From assembly GCF_945859685.1 (NCBI RefSeq), contig NC_079149.1, forward strand, positions 125,576,065 through 125,640,064: 64,000 nt of DNA, read 5' to 3'. Source of the stretch: Eupeodes corollae. Lineage: Eukaryota > Arthropoda > Insecta > Diptera > Syrphidae. Made by a program: the position numbers and the translations under genes. The notes below the pieces were generated by a model that saw nothing but the letters and a program-made list of their open reading frames with translations, ran no database searches and had not been told where the DNA came from. Below, piece after piece: positions 20,270 through 33,044 of this stretch; positions within the stretch are counted from its first letter, which is position 1, and every line of letters begins with the position of its first letter.

Positions 20270-23200
20270 TGCACATCATTCACAGTTGAGGAGGGCAACT
20301 ATTTCTTCTGGTAACTTTGCATTGCTGCCGAGCAAATTTTTGCGTATTTCACATAAAATTGAACACTTTTCTATGAAATGGATTACATCCTCCCTTTCTC
20401 TTAAATTACGAAGGCTGCAGAAGATAAGCAGAACCTTCCGATGTGGTATATAATTAAGGCTTACCATTTCACCTCTCATTTGGAAAATTGCCGATCTGAG
20501 CTCCTGTTTGTTCTCGTTTCGGAAGTAGTTACGTTCGCATAAATTGTGATTTAGATGGTTGTACGTAGATCTATGCACCGAGGGTATAGCTTCATTAATA
20601 GCTTCGGCTCAGTTTTTCATCTAAATTTGCAATAAGATTCCGGAGGTCGTCATCGCAGTAATTACCATTTTTCATCAACTATTTGAAAATCTGTTCTACA
20701 GTACACAGCATGGTCTTCTAGCTTCTTATACCACAGATTTTTGTTCTCTATTGTTTTCAATACCAGAGTTTTTGGTAGTCTTTTATTTGGCATATTAAAA
20801 ACTTTGTTGAAATATTCAATATGTCATTTAATAGTTTTGATGAAGAGCGGTTGTAACCCTGTCTCAATTGAGATCATATAGTTTGGGGTGTTTTTCGGTT
20901 GACGAAAGCATCTTTTAATGAAGAACCTCCGAAATTTTTTCGACCGGTTCAAACGTCGCCCCTCCCCATACCTGTGCTGCATACATCATAATAGATTCGG
21001 CCACTGCAACAAAGACCATATATTTAACACTATGTAATATTGATTGGTTTGAGAAGCATTTCTTCCACGTGGCAGATATTGCACTTTAAGATTTAATCAG
21101 ATTTTCTTTAAGATGTGTTTCCATATTAAGATTGCTGGTTATAGTAAATCCTAGATATTTTTAGGCTTTAACAATCTCGATTGGTTCTCTGTCATAGTGC
21201 TATTTCTCAATCTTGGCTGTTCTACCACAACCATTCCGGAATATCATCACCATGCATTTGCTCAAATTAACTTTCACGATTCCATAACCGGCAATACACA
21301 TTAAGTCGGTTAATCATCAACTGTAGGGTTTCGGGCGAGTTAACAAACAATATGACGTCATCTTCAAAAAGCTAGCCTTTGATGAATGTTTTCGATATTT
21401 CAGTTCTACCAGGAAGAAAATCAATCAGCTCCCTTATGAACAAGGCTAAAGAAACTGGGCTTAAACTCAACCTTGCTTGACTCCCATCTTCGATTCGAAA
21501 CACTCCGACTTTTCGGCAACATTCCATACCGCTGCCTTATTTTCATCATATATGCTTTCTAGTGCCTACATAAATTTGTCTGACTTCCCATAATTATAAA
21601 GCTTGAAGAATAGTGATCGGCTTTCAAGGGTATCAAAAGCTGCTTTGAAATCGACAAAAAAAACGTAGAGCTTCTTTTTTTTGTTCAATAGAGGTTGCCG
21701 CTATGCTTTTCAGTACAAAAATATTGTCGATAGTCGAGTAGCTACTTCTAAAACCTGCCTGAAATTCTCCAAACAACTTTTTATCATGAATCCAACGGTT
21801 CAATCGGTTATTAAATAATGTTGCGAATATCTTGTAGGTGGCGTTGAGAAAGGATATCCCACGGTAGTTGGATATTTAATCAATGTTGCCTTTCTTGTGT
21901 AAGGGAAAAATTAAGGAGTTTTTTAACTGTTCTGGAATACTTCCAGTATCCAAAATTTTATTGAAAGCCGATGTTAAATTTAAAGAAAGCCTTTCTTTTC
22001 CATATTTAAGGAATTCCAGTGGTATACCATCAGCTCCTGAAGCTTTTTGGTGCTTTAATTTCACTAATACGGTTTTAATCTTGAGTTATGACACTATCCA
22101 AAATATCATTCGAAGAAGGTTAAGCGTATTGGATAGGAAGCGTAAGACTCTCTAGGTTCAAAAGTAACGTGAAGTGATTATGCAATAAATCGATATTTAG
22201 TTTCAAACTGATTTTTGGTTTTTCTCCATTTAATTGGTTAATCGCCATCTAGAATTCCTTGGAATCCCTGCAGTTTGTAAGTTTAAGAGCATCGGTTTCA
22301 CAAAACTTTATTTTTTTTCCTTGCATATTTTTTTGAGTTCGGCATTTGCTACATTTTTTTGAAGGAATGGCAGCTGAATTTCCTAAAAGCTTTTAACCAT
22401 CTGAATGATTTTTTGCGTGCTTTTTCGCAATCTACGTCGAACCATTTTTCTTTACTTTTAAGAATTTTTCCTTGGTATTTTCTCGATTTCGGGCATGAAA
22501 GTTTTATAATTTTTGCAATGTCGCCTCTTGAAAGGTCGCCGTTTGGAAGATTACGTTCAAGGTTGCATCGATACTTGTGCGCTCTGTCTTCTTTCCAATT
22601 TAATTTTGGTGGCAGCTTTAAAGCCGTTATATTGTCTTGCTCTATTAAGTTAGTTCGGAATTCAACTACTAATGGGAAGTGATCAAATTATAGAAATCCA
22701 ATTTCCCTTTATTAGACAGTAGTCAAGCACTGAACAACCCTGCTGGCCTACGAAGGTATACTCTCCAAACTTATCAGACTCAGAAACGCCATTTAATATT
22801 CGAAACCCAAAAGCATCACAAACATTTAACAATTTAGTTCCTCGTGTATTGACAGTAGTGTCTTTCTAATATTTTTCCCCCCAATCTGTATTCTTTCCCA
22901 TCATAAATTCTTGTTAAAAATGTCCAAGGAAAATAAAACACTATCGAGTGAAATTCAAGACTTTAATTAGAAGTATTGACAAAAGTAAATCGTAAGAATG
23001 GATTGTTACAACTGTGTTTTAAATGACATGAGTATAGTAGAACATTGTGAATGTATTAGACTGAAGTTTATATGTATTTCAAGTATTAAAAAAGGAGAGA
23101 CTTTTGTAAATGATATGTGTACATAGAAATTTCGCCAGTTAATTTTCAACAATTCCTATCCTCGCGTTAAGGTCCCCGATTATCATAACTTTTCATCTCT
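20270..23200 (-). mobile_element. Long decayed LINE (endonuclease, RT and carboxy end) on the minus strand
   Basis: In transcription order: GDLNARIG of the APE endonuclease (about 23165); TRGTKLLNVCDAFGF and CSVLDYCLIKGNW (about 22850-22700), the endonuclease end; KHQKASGADGIPLEFLKYGK (22060-22000) and NSLIFPLHKKG of the RT fingers; FFVDFKAAFDTLESRSLF (about 21660-21610); a degenerate FEDDVILFV at the YADD position (about 21370); GMGRGDV (about 20975); and the terminal segment 20276-20578 with EDVIHFIEKCSILCEIR. There are many stops and frameshifts. About 200 bp of unrelated text at 22930-23130 may be an insertion. It lies within SNRNP25 intron 2. Confidence 0.8.
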
Positions 23201-23439
23201 TTGAAAATATTGAGTACAATGAAATCTACTTTAAATATTTAAACTGAACATTCAACAAATTATTATAGATTATAAAATCATTCAAGAATTTTATTAAAAA
23301 TTAAAGACTCAAGCATTTTTCGGGTTACAAATATTTTGTTCAGTTTTTTAATTAATTGTAAAAATTATTAGTAGAATTTTTGTCAGATCCTTAAAATGTT
23401 GTTCTTACGATTTAAAATTCCTTCCAAGAATCATACAAC

Positions 23440-23510
23440 TTTTAGGGACCTTGAAACGCCGAGAAATGTCTGAATTTTTAATTTAAGAAATCGGAATGGA
23501 AGTTCAAATA
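23440..23510 (-). repeat. Repeat family R, short fragment (copy 4)
   Basis: TTTAGGGACCTTGAAACGCC followed by GAGAAATGTC matches the internal motif of the family R copy at 4079-4190. The match then fades at GAAATCGGAATGGAAGTT. Only about 70 bp are recognisable. Confidence 0.5.
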
Positions 23511-24003
23511 AATTCAAAACCTTAAATAAAACAAACAAACACAAATTTACATACTTACCTTTAAAATCAAAAGCTCTTATGTGCTTAATCAACGTACAAC
23601 CATAAGTAAATAAATCTTATCATGAAAATAAACAATTTATAATCATAACGTACTAATTTATTCGATAATCTTTATTCTTAATGCTTTGATAATGACCAAA
23701 TAAAATAAACAAACCCATTTAAGGCTAATCTACTGGTTTTTCATGTTATGAAACTTTAATATTTTGTTCTTGAAGGGTTTTTGTTGCGCAACTTTATATT
23801 TTTGAGTAAATAAAGAATAATCTGCTAAAGGTTTGATTAATCTAACTTAATCAGTATACACATATAGGAAGTCTTAAGAATTGCCTGCAAGGTACCATAA
23901 CCATAACACAAAACTTGTTAAGTTGATTTTATGTTCGTTTTTCTTTTGAATTCAAATAAACACTCATGACTTGTTATAAGAACATAAAAATGAAATAACT
24001 TAC

Positions 24004-24075
24004 CACAACTTTCAGTGCACAAAGGCCATCCCGTTTTACGTAAATGGTAGTGGCTTGTCCTCTTGCCAGGGCAAT
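24004..24075 (-). CDS. SNRNP25: SNRNP25-like exon 2
   Basis: This 72-nt exon has acceptor GGATTAG|ATTGCC at 24075 and donor GTG|GTAAGT at 24004, phase 0 at both ends. It encodes 24 residues, IALARGQATTIYVKRDGLCA and LKVV. These match the family segment 'IALEYGQAMTVRVCKMDGEVMPVVV' in position and pattern. It is too short for ordinary ORF finding but is fixed by the homology and both splice sites. It continues directly into LPQKDPTIANLKRA of exon 3. Confidence 0.75.
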
Positions 24076-24697
24076 CTAATCCAAACAACAGAAAAGAAAA
24101 AGGTACAATTTAATCAACTTGTCTTTCGAACCAGTTCAAAAACAACAATAGGTAGGTATAATTTTTTAAATGATGCAAGACTCATAGAGAACAAGCAAAC
24201 TTTTATGGAAGGTACTTGTTTTAGCTGCCTCCTCGGCCTCTTTCAACCACAAAATAATTATCACTACCAAGTCTTAAAAAAAAAACCTGAAGAGTGTGAC
24301 GCGACACATGCGGAGTGGAGTCATAGACACACAGTAATTTCACACCAAATAGCTTATTATTTTTCAATAAGTTTACTGACCTAAAGACACGGATTTTTTT
24401 AATATAATTTTTGTTTGTTTGATTTTCTATCGATTGAGGAGAGGAAATATTATTGAGTTACCTACTTATAAGTTCAAATTATTGAATGACAAAAAAAAAA
24501 AAAACAATAATTATGAATCGTCAAAGAAAAAACACAAACTATCGGAAGTCGATGTTAAATAAAGAAGCGAAGTCGAGGAAGCCAGACATTTTTGTTGTTG
24601 TTGTTGTTGTCTTATTGGTAAGTATCAAATGACAAGACTTTCCACTGACCACTGGGGAACATCTCTACGTATGTAATCTATTCTTATCTTGATTTAC

Positions 24698-24916
24698 CTC
24701 TGACTGAAGCTCTTCAAGTGTACAATCTGGTGGCAAAGCAGAAAAATGTTCGTCTGATGTAATGGTCTTTTGAAGGACAGCATCGGTAGCTCGACAATGG
24801 GCAATGTGTTCGTCCATAGAAGGATAGTTGGTTCTGGTTCTGGTCGATGATGACTTCTTCTTGATCACTTTCGGATGATTATCGCATGAAGAACCGGCTT
24901 TTGGACGGGAGCTCAT
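24698..24916 (-). CDS. SNRNP25: SNRNP25-like exon 1 with start codon
   Basis: The ATG at 24916 has a favourable AAAAATG context. It opens 73 codons ending at donor GAG|GTAAAT (exon boundary 24698, phase 0). The first 40 residues are basic and Ser/Thr/Arg-rich (VIKKKSSSTRTRTNY). DAVLQKTITSDEHFSALPPD and CTLEELQSE follow, matching the start of the conserved domain ('DPLLxDLPxxVTLEExxSQ'). The human protein starts just before this block, so the fly protein has an extra basic amino-terminal extension. The next GC-poor 200 bp (24917-25140) should hold the 5' leader and promoter, but no TATA box was recognised. Confidence 0.75.
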
Positions 24917-27900
24917 TTTTATTTATTTCTTGATATCAACACAATTTTATAGCGTGGTTGATTCGTAGGACGAATTAGTTTTGTTACTATTTTTCTTTAA
25001 TTACAATTTTATTATTTATAACTCAATGTTTTTAATTATTTATTTATTTTTACTTTTACTGAGAAACAAACTCAAACAAATTTTTGAAGTGGATGCTAGA
25101 CTGACAGATTTGGACGTGACAGCTGTTTGAATAGATTCCACAATCCAATTTCAATCCACTGAAATAAAAAGAAAATTACAGTGATGCCAATAAAAACCTT
25201 TAAACAGACAAATCCACAGAGACTCGTTTGTAATGTTCAACGGATTTTCAAATTTAAAAAAATGTTTGACAAGGTAAATAAATATAGAAATAATTTGAAT
25301 AAGATTAATTTCCAAATTGAAAAAAATAGCAAGCTCTGTTTGTATCTCTTGTGGAGAATCGAACAACTAATCCAACAGACGAGATATGTTTGTATACGTT
25401 AAGGGCTTGTCACAAAAGCTTGACGATTTTAAAGTTTTTAGAATTTGTCGGTCAGAATATAACTGGAAACTGTTACTTTACAAGTTTCTCAATTATATAA
25501 ATCCAGTGTTATTGACCCGAGCCGTATAAAACAAAAACTGAATAATCCTTTTTTTTTTTATAAAAGTTGCCTTTTTTGTTTAAGAAATAATGTTCATTTA
25601 TATCAAGGCACTTTCTGTTTAAATTTTTTGGTTCATGACGTATGCATCCAAGAGCTTAGAACTTTTAAGCTTATTCTAAGCAATATTAAATATTCTAACG
25701 ATAAACAAAAATAAACACCTAAGGTGAAATCTGATTATTCTAGAAAATTTCAGTTTTTTTGTGGTTCCTTAAGAGATTGTAGACATTATTTTTCTAAAAG
25801 CCGGTCATGTCCGATTCTAAAAGCCACTTTGGTTTGAACAGGGGACCAGTTAAAGCTATCATTAAAATTTATCCGAAAAGCGGTTTAAATGGATATTTGA
25901 CTGTGTTTCCTTTTGATTAGAAATAAATGTATGTGCAATACAAATGTATTGTTCTTTTTTTTGGAAGGAAATTCATTTTCATGAACAGATGGTTCTTGTA
26001 TGTCCAAATTAAAACGAAATTAATTGTCTTTTCTTTTACTTTTCAATTTTACACAGTACAAATTTGTCGTACAAAATTTTACGGTGGATTTCAATCAGGG
26101 ATTTTTGTTTTCTATGACAAGAATTTTGAATCATACCAACAAACGAGTTGTCAAAATAATTCCAATGATTGGTTTTAATGATGACAACCGATGATAGCCA
26201 TAACTGGACCTAAAGGTACCATTGAAATAGTTAGAAATTGGAAGGCCACCAGTAAAAAGATACCAAAGTTTTTTGCATGTATATTAGCTTGTCAAATTTA
26301 ATTCCTTAATTAATGTTGTTTAAATACATTAACGAAATAACATGCATGTATGAACGTTTTACTAACTGGATCATCGAAAATACTTGGTTTCAATCAGAAA
26401 AGTTTGTTTCAGTAATAGAAATTTTCAATATACACTACAGCTAACCTGTCAAAAATTGCAATGATTGATGTCCATGATTCATACCGATAAAAGCTATAAA
26501 TGGCAGATAATAGAAATAAATTTGACATTTACGTAGAAAAATCCTTGGGTAGTTTTATCAAAATTTCGCAGAACTTTTCTCATACAAAATTTGAGAGTTA
26601 ATTTACAATAAGACTTGTCTACGTAAATTGTTTCATGACTATTTAGTATTTCATGACTGCATAATATTTTGTCTTATAGTTTTTTGAAAAAGAGTTCAAA
26701 AACCAATAGCTCCTAAAAGTATTCTATTTAAATTTATCACTCAATGTGTTTGTTTATTCAAAATTAAGTGGCTGTTACATCAATCGAAACTAAATGAAAT
26801 TGTGTTTTCTTTCATATTTTATTTAAATAGAAATTGGTTAAAAATCTTTTAACGTGTTCATTATATTATTGCTTTAAAAAAGCAGATCCTTTGATCTATA
26901 AAACACGGTTTTACTAAGTTTTGCGGGTTTTAAAACTTTTTTTTGTAACTGATACTTTTTCTACAAAAATCTCTTTTTAGTTGAGATCTTATGCTTCAAG
27001 TAGTGATGGGTACATAGATGCGTTCAAAAAAAATAAGAATAGCCAGGTCTTATGTATCAACTAAGGAATTAAAATAAGATTCATTGAACTAACCCAAAAT
27101 GTAAGACCAAGATTTAAGACATATTTTAGACATTTCTCGGCAATATGCGAAATTATGACATTTGTCTTTTACAAATTAGTTAGACATGTAAGGGATTCCG
27201 CTTAATTTTTGCGAATATTTGAAATTAGAATCATTATTTTATGTGTAAAATGTTAACAGTATGGACATGTACAACGAGAACGATCAAATATTCAAAGTGG
27301 TTAAGAGTTTAAGCTGAGTATACACTATTGAAAGATCTTCCGATATTGACCGAACTTTCAAAAGTCTTCCAGTAGCATCCAATACGCTGAGAATCGACAA
27401 TTTTATATCCATTTGTCAACGTTAGAATTGAAGGCTGTGCGGAGGTTTGACCATTTGGCCTTACATTCGTTGACTCAATGTCTTGAAAACCCGTGTCCTT
27501 TGGTAGTTAATACTACTACTCTTTCCATTAAAAATAAAACTCCATGTTTTTTGTTCCGCTGGTGTAGCTAAAAACTTTATTTTTTATTTATTTTTTTGTA
27601 TAATCATTATGTATGTTTCTAATATATATAATTATGTAACATTATCAATTTATTTGATAAATCTTAAGTTTAAAATTAATTTATTACAAATAAATTTATT
27701 CAATTTATTTAATTTGTTTTTTTATTTATGTGGACTTTTATTTTTTGTTGGAACCAAAAAACACTTGATTTTGTTTTGGTAATTGTATTTGTTTTTATAA
27801 TAATTATTTGCAATATTTACATTATTTCAAATTAAAAAAATAAAAATTAAATAATCTATAGAAAAAATAAAATGCAGCTAATAAGGAGTCCTTAGGCTGG

Positions 27901-28428
27901 AGACTTTGTCTTAGTCTGCTAAACAAAAACTATCATCCAGTGCTGTGGAGCCTTGAATCTTGCCAAATAAAAATATATAAAACTGTTATTTCTATCGCAA
28001 ATTATAATGCAGCATAAAGTGACTCCTTTGGTATACATATTCATAAGAAAGGACTTCCACAATTGTACATATGTTGGTTAATTAAATTCAAGTAGCTAAG
28101 GGTTGGTTCGTTTTGTTCGGTTAACAACACAACAAAATAACCCTCTCTGGTTCTTGCATCCAATAGGTGAACTGCATTATTGTGTGTCCCTCCAAAATCC
28201 TTCTCCTTCTACAACTTATACACTAGGTGTTTCTCGCTCTATCCCTCTATCGAAATGTCCTGCCAAATTCAATTCAAAGGCGACGCCGACGAACAACAAA
28301 AATGCACAAAACTTCTGTCCAATGCTAACCACTGCCACGTATATAGAATGCTGAAGAGTCAGGCGTATGTGGAATGTGGACTCTTGCGCTTCGAGACATC
28401 ATCATCGTCCACAAGTACGCGTGAGTCC
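24917..28428. other. AT-rich DNA upstream of SNRNP25, no recognised gene
   Basis: The 5' flank of SNRNP25 lies at the left of this block. The rest has low-complexity runs but no exon with convincing coding character. The overlapping open frames at 28103-28587 (plus) are discussed with the candidate exon at 28429-28628. Confidence 0.4.
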
Positions 28429-28628
28429 TCAGCACGGCACGATGGAAGTGGTGTTTTTGGGATGGTTGTTGAAATGCATTTTTGTGCGCATCGGTTTTTT
28501 GTTGTTGCTACTGCTGTAGGGTTGGTCAGGCCCAGAAAGCAGCCAATGAAGTTGGCAGGAGATTTGGATAAATTCATTGGCAAATGAATGCCTTGTATTT
28601 TTGTCGGAGTCATTCGGCTGCATTGATT
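28429..28628 (-). CDS. Candidate exon of an unidentified gene
   Basis: On the minus strand a strong pyrimidine tract (TTTCTTTTTCTTATTTCAG) ends at 28629. The frame that would continue a phase-1 upstream exon reads (E)SMQPNDSDKNTRHSFANEF and onward to a stop at 28429, through an SSSNNKKPMRTK stretch. Many codons end in C (AAC, ATC, GAC, TAC), as in real fly exons. However, a second minus frame and one plus frame are also open here, so the coding frame and even the strand are uncertain. No family was recognised. Confidence 0.25.
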
Positions 28629-30342
28629 CTGAAATAAGAAAAAGAAAGAAAGAAAAAATATTGTAGTGAGTGTGTTTTTAATTTTTTAATGATTATGTCA
28701 AAATAAATAAATATAATATAGCTACACAAAAATATATGTGGTTCAATTCTTCTATTATTTTAGGCAATTGAGCAACTTGAGAAAACAGTCTTTATGGATT
28801 TTTGTTTTACTGCTTCGTCTACTTTTAAAAATTTTGTAGTATCTAGTGTCAAATTTTAAAACTGACATATGTCATTACTTGGCGTTATTTTGTTGTTAAT
28901 AAACAAATATTTTTTAAAATAGACTTAGGTCCAATTCGTTTCAATGTTTCCATAATTTTTGATTCATAATATAATGCAATTTACGTATTTCAACCTCCCT
29001 CGAATCTGAATTGAATCATCAAAGTTGACATGTAAATTTTAGGCTACGAGACACAGAAAGTAACTGAATATCATAAAGAAACACACCTAATATAAATTTA
29101 GGCTGGTTTGAGTTTCTGTTGTTCTGGTTTAATAAAGATTTATCAAAATATACTAAAAATCAAATATTTCAAGTTACATAAGTTTATATTATTATGTCAA
29201 TTTTGATCCCAATCCCTCTTGAATCCAATACTGTTGTATGAATTTGACATTTTGAGGTTAAAAATGATCCAGGATCTAAACTTCTGACAAAACGCGATGT
29301 TTGTGGTTGAATAATACAATTTAATTGTCTTAGGTGGTTGGTAAAAACGATTTTCAAAAGTATAAAATAAAGTGCTCCTGGCAGCTGTTGACAGTCATAA
29401 AATATGTCTGTTTGACAACAGAATATTTTACAAATATTTTGAAAAAAAAATTCTTTTCTTCAATGGTTTCTGACATTAAGACATAACCAATGGCGGTGTT
29501 TATATTGACATCTTAAGGTGACTCATTTTGAAATTTCATCACAATCCTCACTTATTTTTGATAAAATTTAAAAATGCCGGCCTCACTTTCTTTACATCTT
29601 TAACTGTCAAGTACGAAGGAGATACCATTATAAAACTTCAAAATGAGAGAACTTTTTTTCTAAAGTGTTAAGTGCACTCAGAGCTTAAAAGTGAAACTAG
29701 TTTTGTTTGCCCAATGAGCTAAGAAGAATAAAACCGATCGTTCTGAGTTAAGGGCTGAACTTATTGCAAATGTCAGGCGTGTGCAATGAGAAAAAATGTC
29801 AAAACAATGATATGATGGTTTAAGCTGGTTGCTCTGGAAAGTTTTTACAAATGTATTCATATTTGTCTTTTCCATTTAATTATTAACAAAACGGTGTTTA
29901 AACGGGCAAAGTCAATATGTTTTTTTTTTATTTTTAAAATTTGATTTTTGATCTAAAGAAATCACAAATGTCAATTAAGTGCTGAAATAAACTTTGACTT
30001 TCAAGGTGGACTTTGTTCAGTAGACAGTAGAGTTTTTAACGAAAAAGAAAAAAGACTTTATATCTAGATAAACATTTTTTTATTTTAATTTAAAAACTTT
30101 GAATTCTTTCTCCTTATTTTTGGAGTTATCAATAGAAGTTTTGAATTAATGACGAGATGGCAAAATAAATCGCCTAGAAGTGATTTTGAGGAAACTTCAA
30201 AATTGATTTCAAATTCGAATGCTTTTTTAGTAAAAATCCATTAAAAATGTTATTATATTCAATAATTTTTGGCTTAGAAATGTAAGTTTTTGTTTTCTTT
30301 TTGATCAGCTGAAAGATGTTTTATTCCTGTCAGTTTTCTCAA
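28629..30342. other. AT-rich DNA, no recognised feature
   Basis: Apart from the splice-acceptor-like tract at its left end, no coding, tandem or inverted structure was recognised. Confidence 0.4.
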
Positions 30343-30934
30343 TGGCTGCGTTCAATCTCGTGTTGGATAGGGTATCTTGGAAAGGTGGATTCTTAGATAC
30401 CTTGTTGAACGAGTTGAATAGTTGTATTGAGATAGCTGTCAAAAAATAAAAATAACTTTGAGCTCAAACTTTGTTCACAAAAAGCAAAGAAACATTTAAG
30501 CTTCGAAGTCAAAATTGTTGTAGAATAAAACATTTAACGGATAATTCAATTGATACGTCGGACGATGATGAATTAATAGGTGTTTAAAAATGTAATAAAT
30601 AAGAAATATCCTTAATTAATAATTTACTTATGAAATCTCCAGTTTAAAACGATTTACTTTAAACAGAAAACTATCCTAACCTATCTTCATCGTCTATTAT
30701 GTACACAATATCCTCACATACAACTTCAACTATTTGTATTTTCAAGTTTCTTGAAATGTAAACATGTGTTGAATCAGCTGTTCTGTCAGATCACTACATA
30801 CCCCAAAAATTCTTAGATACCTTTGGATTCCTTTTCTGACTTCTCGGCTGTTTTTGATCAGCAGTTATTTTAAACGTAAACCACTAACCAAAAGTTATCC
30901 GTATACCCTATCTTTCTGAGGTTGAACGCAGCCA
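30343..30934. mobile_element. MITE-like element with TGGCTGCGTTCAA ends
   Basis: The left end TGGCTGCGTTCAATCTCG is the inverse of the right end TCTGAGGTTGAACGCAGCCA (30915-30934). A second inner pair is GGATAGGGTAT and ATACCCTATC. Interior segments (GATACCTTGTTGAACGAGTT, ATAGCTGTCAAAAAATAAAA, TGTTGAATCAGCTGTTCTGT) recur at 36870-37260. It is non-autonomous with no coding capacity. Confidence 0.65.
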
Positions 30935-32110
30935 ATTTAGCCATTCAACTTGTTCAATAAGGTATCCACATATCCAGAATAACCCAAACCGAGATTAAAC
31001 GCAATCATTATCTTGAATTGACAGCTCTCAATCAGGAAACCACAAAATCATTAAATTATAATATGATTTCAAAATTTTATAAAATTGTGCTATTGGCGAA
31101 TGTCTTACATACTTCGTCTGAGAGATGTTGTAAATAGTTTTTAAGGAGGTATAGACTACCTGTCCGTAAAATTTGAGTGTGAGCTTAAAAAATAGTAATT
31201 CTCTTCTCACGAAAAACTTCCATCACCATTTCTATCAATTCACAAATAGAACTCTAATGTCATTTTCAAATCTGGAATCTGTCTCCAATGAGAGGAAACA
31301 AAAAGCCACTACTTTGTTATTATTTTGAAGTTCGGTGTAATTGACCAGAAAATGGCAACTGTCAAGAATGACATTCTGTTAAACAAAAATCACTTTGCAC
31401 TAAAAAGGACAACTGTCAAGTTTGACGGTTAAGTTACTAAGTGCTTCTGACTTCTTGTTTCCAAAATCAAAACTATCATTATTTCTCACGAGAACAATTA
31501 AAAAGAGTCTAGAAGGCTTCCAGATTGCTGAATAAGAACGACATAAGTCATATTGGACAAGTTAAAAAAAGTACTTTACATTTTGTTGTTACTATTTGAA
31601 AATGAAACTTTTATAAATCAAACTTCAAGGTTTATCATTAGAAGGTAGGAAGAATTATTTTCAATTACTTTCCTAAATCACTTAAGGCCAAAATCAATAT
31701 TACGTAACTTAATTATAAACAAAACAAAATTTAAACAATTATTTAAATACAAATACAGAATTCTAAATTGTATAGAAAGAAAATTGTAAAATTTTGTCTA
31801 TGTGTGTAAGAAATAAACAAAAACAAAAATCAAAAAATAGAAATAAATTGAGACTGAATAAATAAATACATCCCTTCCCTTCGCTCGTTGCTCCCTTTAG
31901 AATGGATCAACATACACACCTCCTCCCTCCTCCTATAGACACAAGTTGATCTTTCTTACTATCAGTCTAAGAAAATGCTATAGGTACCTAAAGGAGTATA
32001 CAATACATATGTGGATACTAATGCATATAACTCAGTGTCTGTCCGATGTTTAGGTATTTTTTAAATTTCAAAATAAGTAAATACAAGGCAAATGTATCTA
32101 TTTATGTATA
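30935..32110. other. AT-rich DNA, no recognised feature
   Basis: No gene or repeat is recognised. A short C/T-rich run (31870-31945) stands out only by composition. Confidence 0.4.
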
Positions 32111-32983
32111 TTAGGGTGGTTAACAAACATATTAATTCAAATTTGATTCCAAAATCACTCTGTCACGTCAGGTTTTTGAGATATAACTTTTTAAAACTCG
32201 AAAAACCACACATATAAGACTTTTTGGGAATTTTTCAAAAAAAAAAAACAAAATTGGAGATGGTTTTCAAAACCTATAATTCTATTTTTAGTTTAAATTC
32301 ATAGTGCTTCATAAAATTTTAAAAAAATCTTTATAAATCCTAACCTGTTTTACAAAAATCTTAAGGAAAAGCTTATCCATTTGTGCTGAACCGTTTTTTA
32401 ACAACAAAAAAAAATAAGAAACTTGTTAGTTGTAATTTTTCTTTTTGTACCAAATTCAACTTTCAAACAAGGCTTTCACATAAAGTTTTTTGAAATATAC
32501 TGACAAAAACATAAAATTAATATTGAACACGTTTATTTTTAGAATCTTAATTCAGGTTTGAAATTGACACTAAAAGTGAAAGCATTAAATTCAAGGTTTT
32601 CTCAAAACTTCAAATAAAGACTCATAACCAATGAGAAGTTCTAGAAACTAAGTAAGATATTGAATTAGTCTGAAACTATGTAAATCTGAAACTGATCTAG
32701 AAGACAAATAATTTTACTTTTCAAAAGCAAAAACCAATTTATTGTTAAGGACTATGTTTTACCTTAAAAACAGCGTTTCGGTTTTCTTTTACATTTTTCA
32801 AGATCATATTTTGAAAAAAACTGATGTGATATTTTTCAAGAGGCATATTTTGCAAACCGCATCTAAAAGAAAACTTATAAGGCGGGATTCGCAATCAAGA
32901 CAACTTAATCAAAATCATTTAAAACATTTTGCATCGCTGATCCTTTATAAAATCTAAAAAAATGACATTTTGACCCACCCTAA
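32111..32983. mobile_element. Short-TIR element (TTAGGGTGG ends)
   Basis: TTAGGGTGG at 32111 is inverted at the right end, GACCCACCCTAA (32972-32983). TATA-type bases flank both sides, compatible with a TA target. There is no transposase. Part of its interior (CAGGTTTTTGAGATAT) recurs at 62855-62875, indicating a family. The 71-codon ORF at 32742-32957 is probably a chance frame. Confidence 0.5.
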
Positions 32984-33044
32984 TGTATATATAAACTTTC
33001 ACTCCTATATACGTAGAACATGAGATTACGTATATTGGGTTAAC

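Larger units (their letters stand above)
6307..24916 (-). other. SNRNP25: SNRNP25-like gene span, three coding exons, 240 aa
   Basis: The exons join in phase 0 (24698-24916, 24004-24075, 6307-6738), giving 73 + 24 + 143 residues. Intron 1 is 622 nt (GTAAAT...TTAG); intron 2 is 17,265 nt (GTAAGT...ATAG) and filled with transposons. The order of conserved blocks is that of the U11/U12 25 kDa protein: LPPDCTLEELQSE, then IALARGQATTIYVKRDG, then LKRAIERT, then SWRFLWRAY, then LLSDFGIG. This protein is part of the U11/U12 di-snRNP, which recognises U12-type introns in the nucleus. None of the gene's own two introns has the U12-type ATATCC/GTATCC donor. Confidence 0.75.

Noticed and set aside
23545..23600. 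A minus-strand exon reading GCTLIKHIRAFDFK with a GTAAGT donor, as SNRNP25 exon 3
   Set aside because: Its frame cannot be joined to exon 2 (phase 0) without a stop, and the exon at 6307-6738 matches the family far better and joins in phase.
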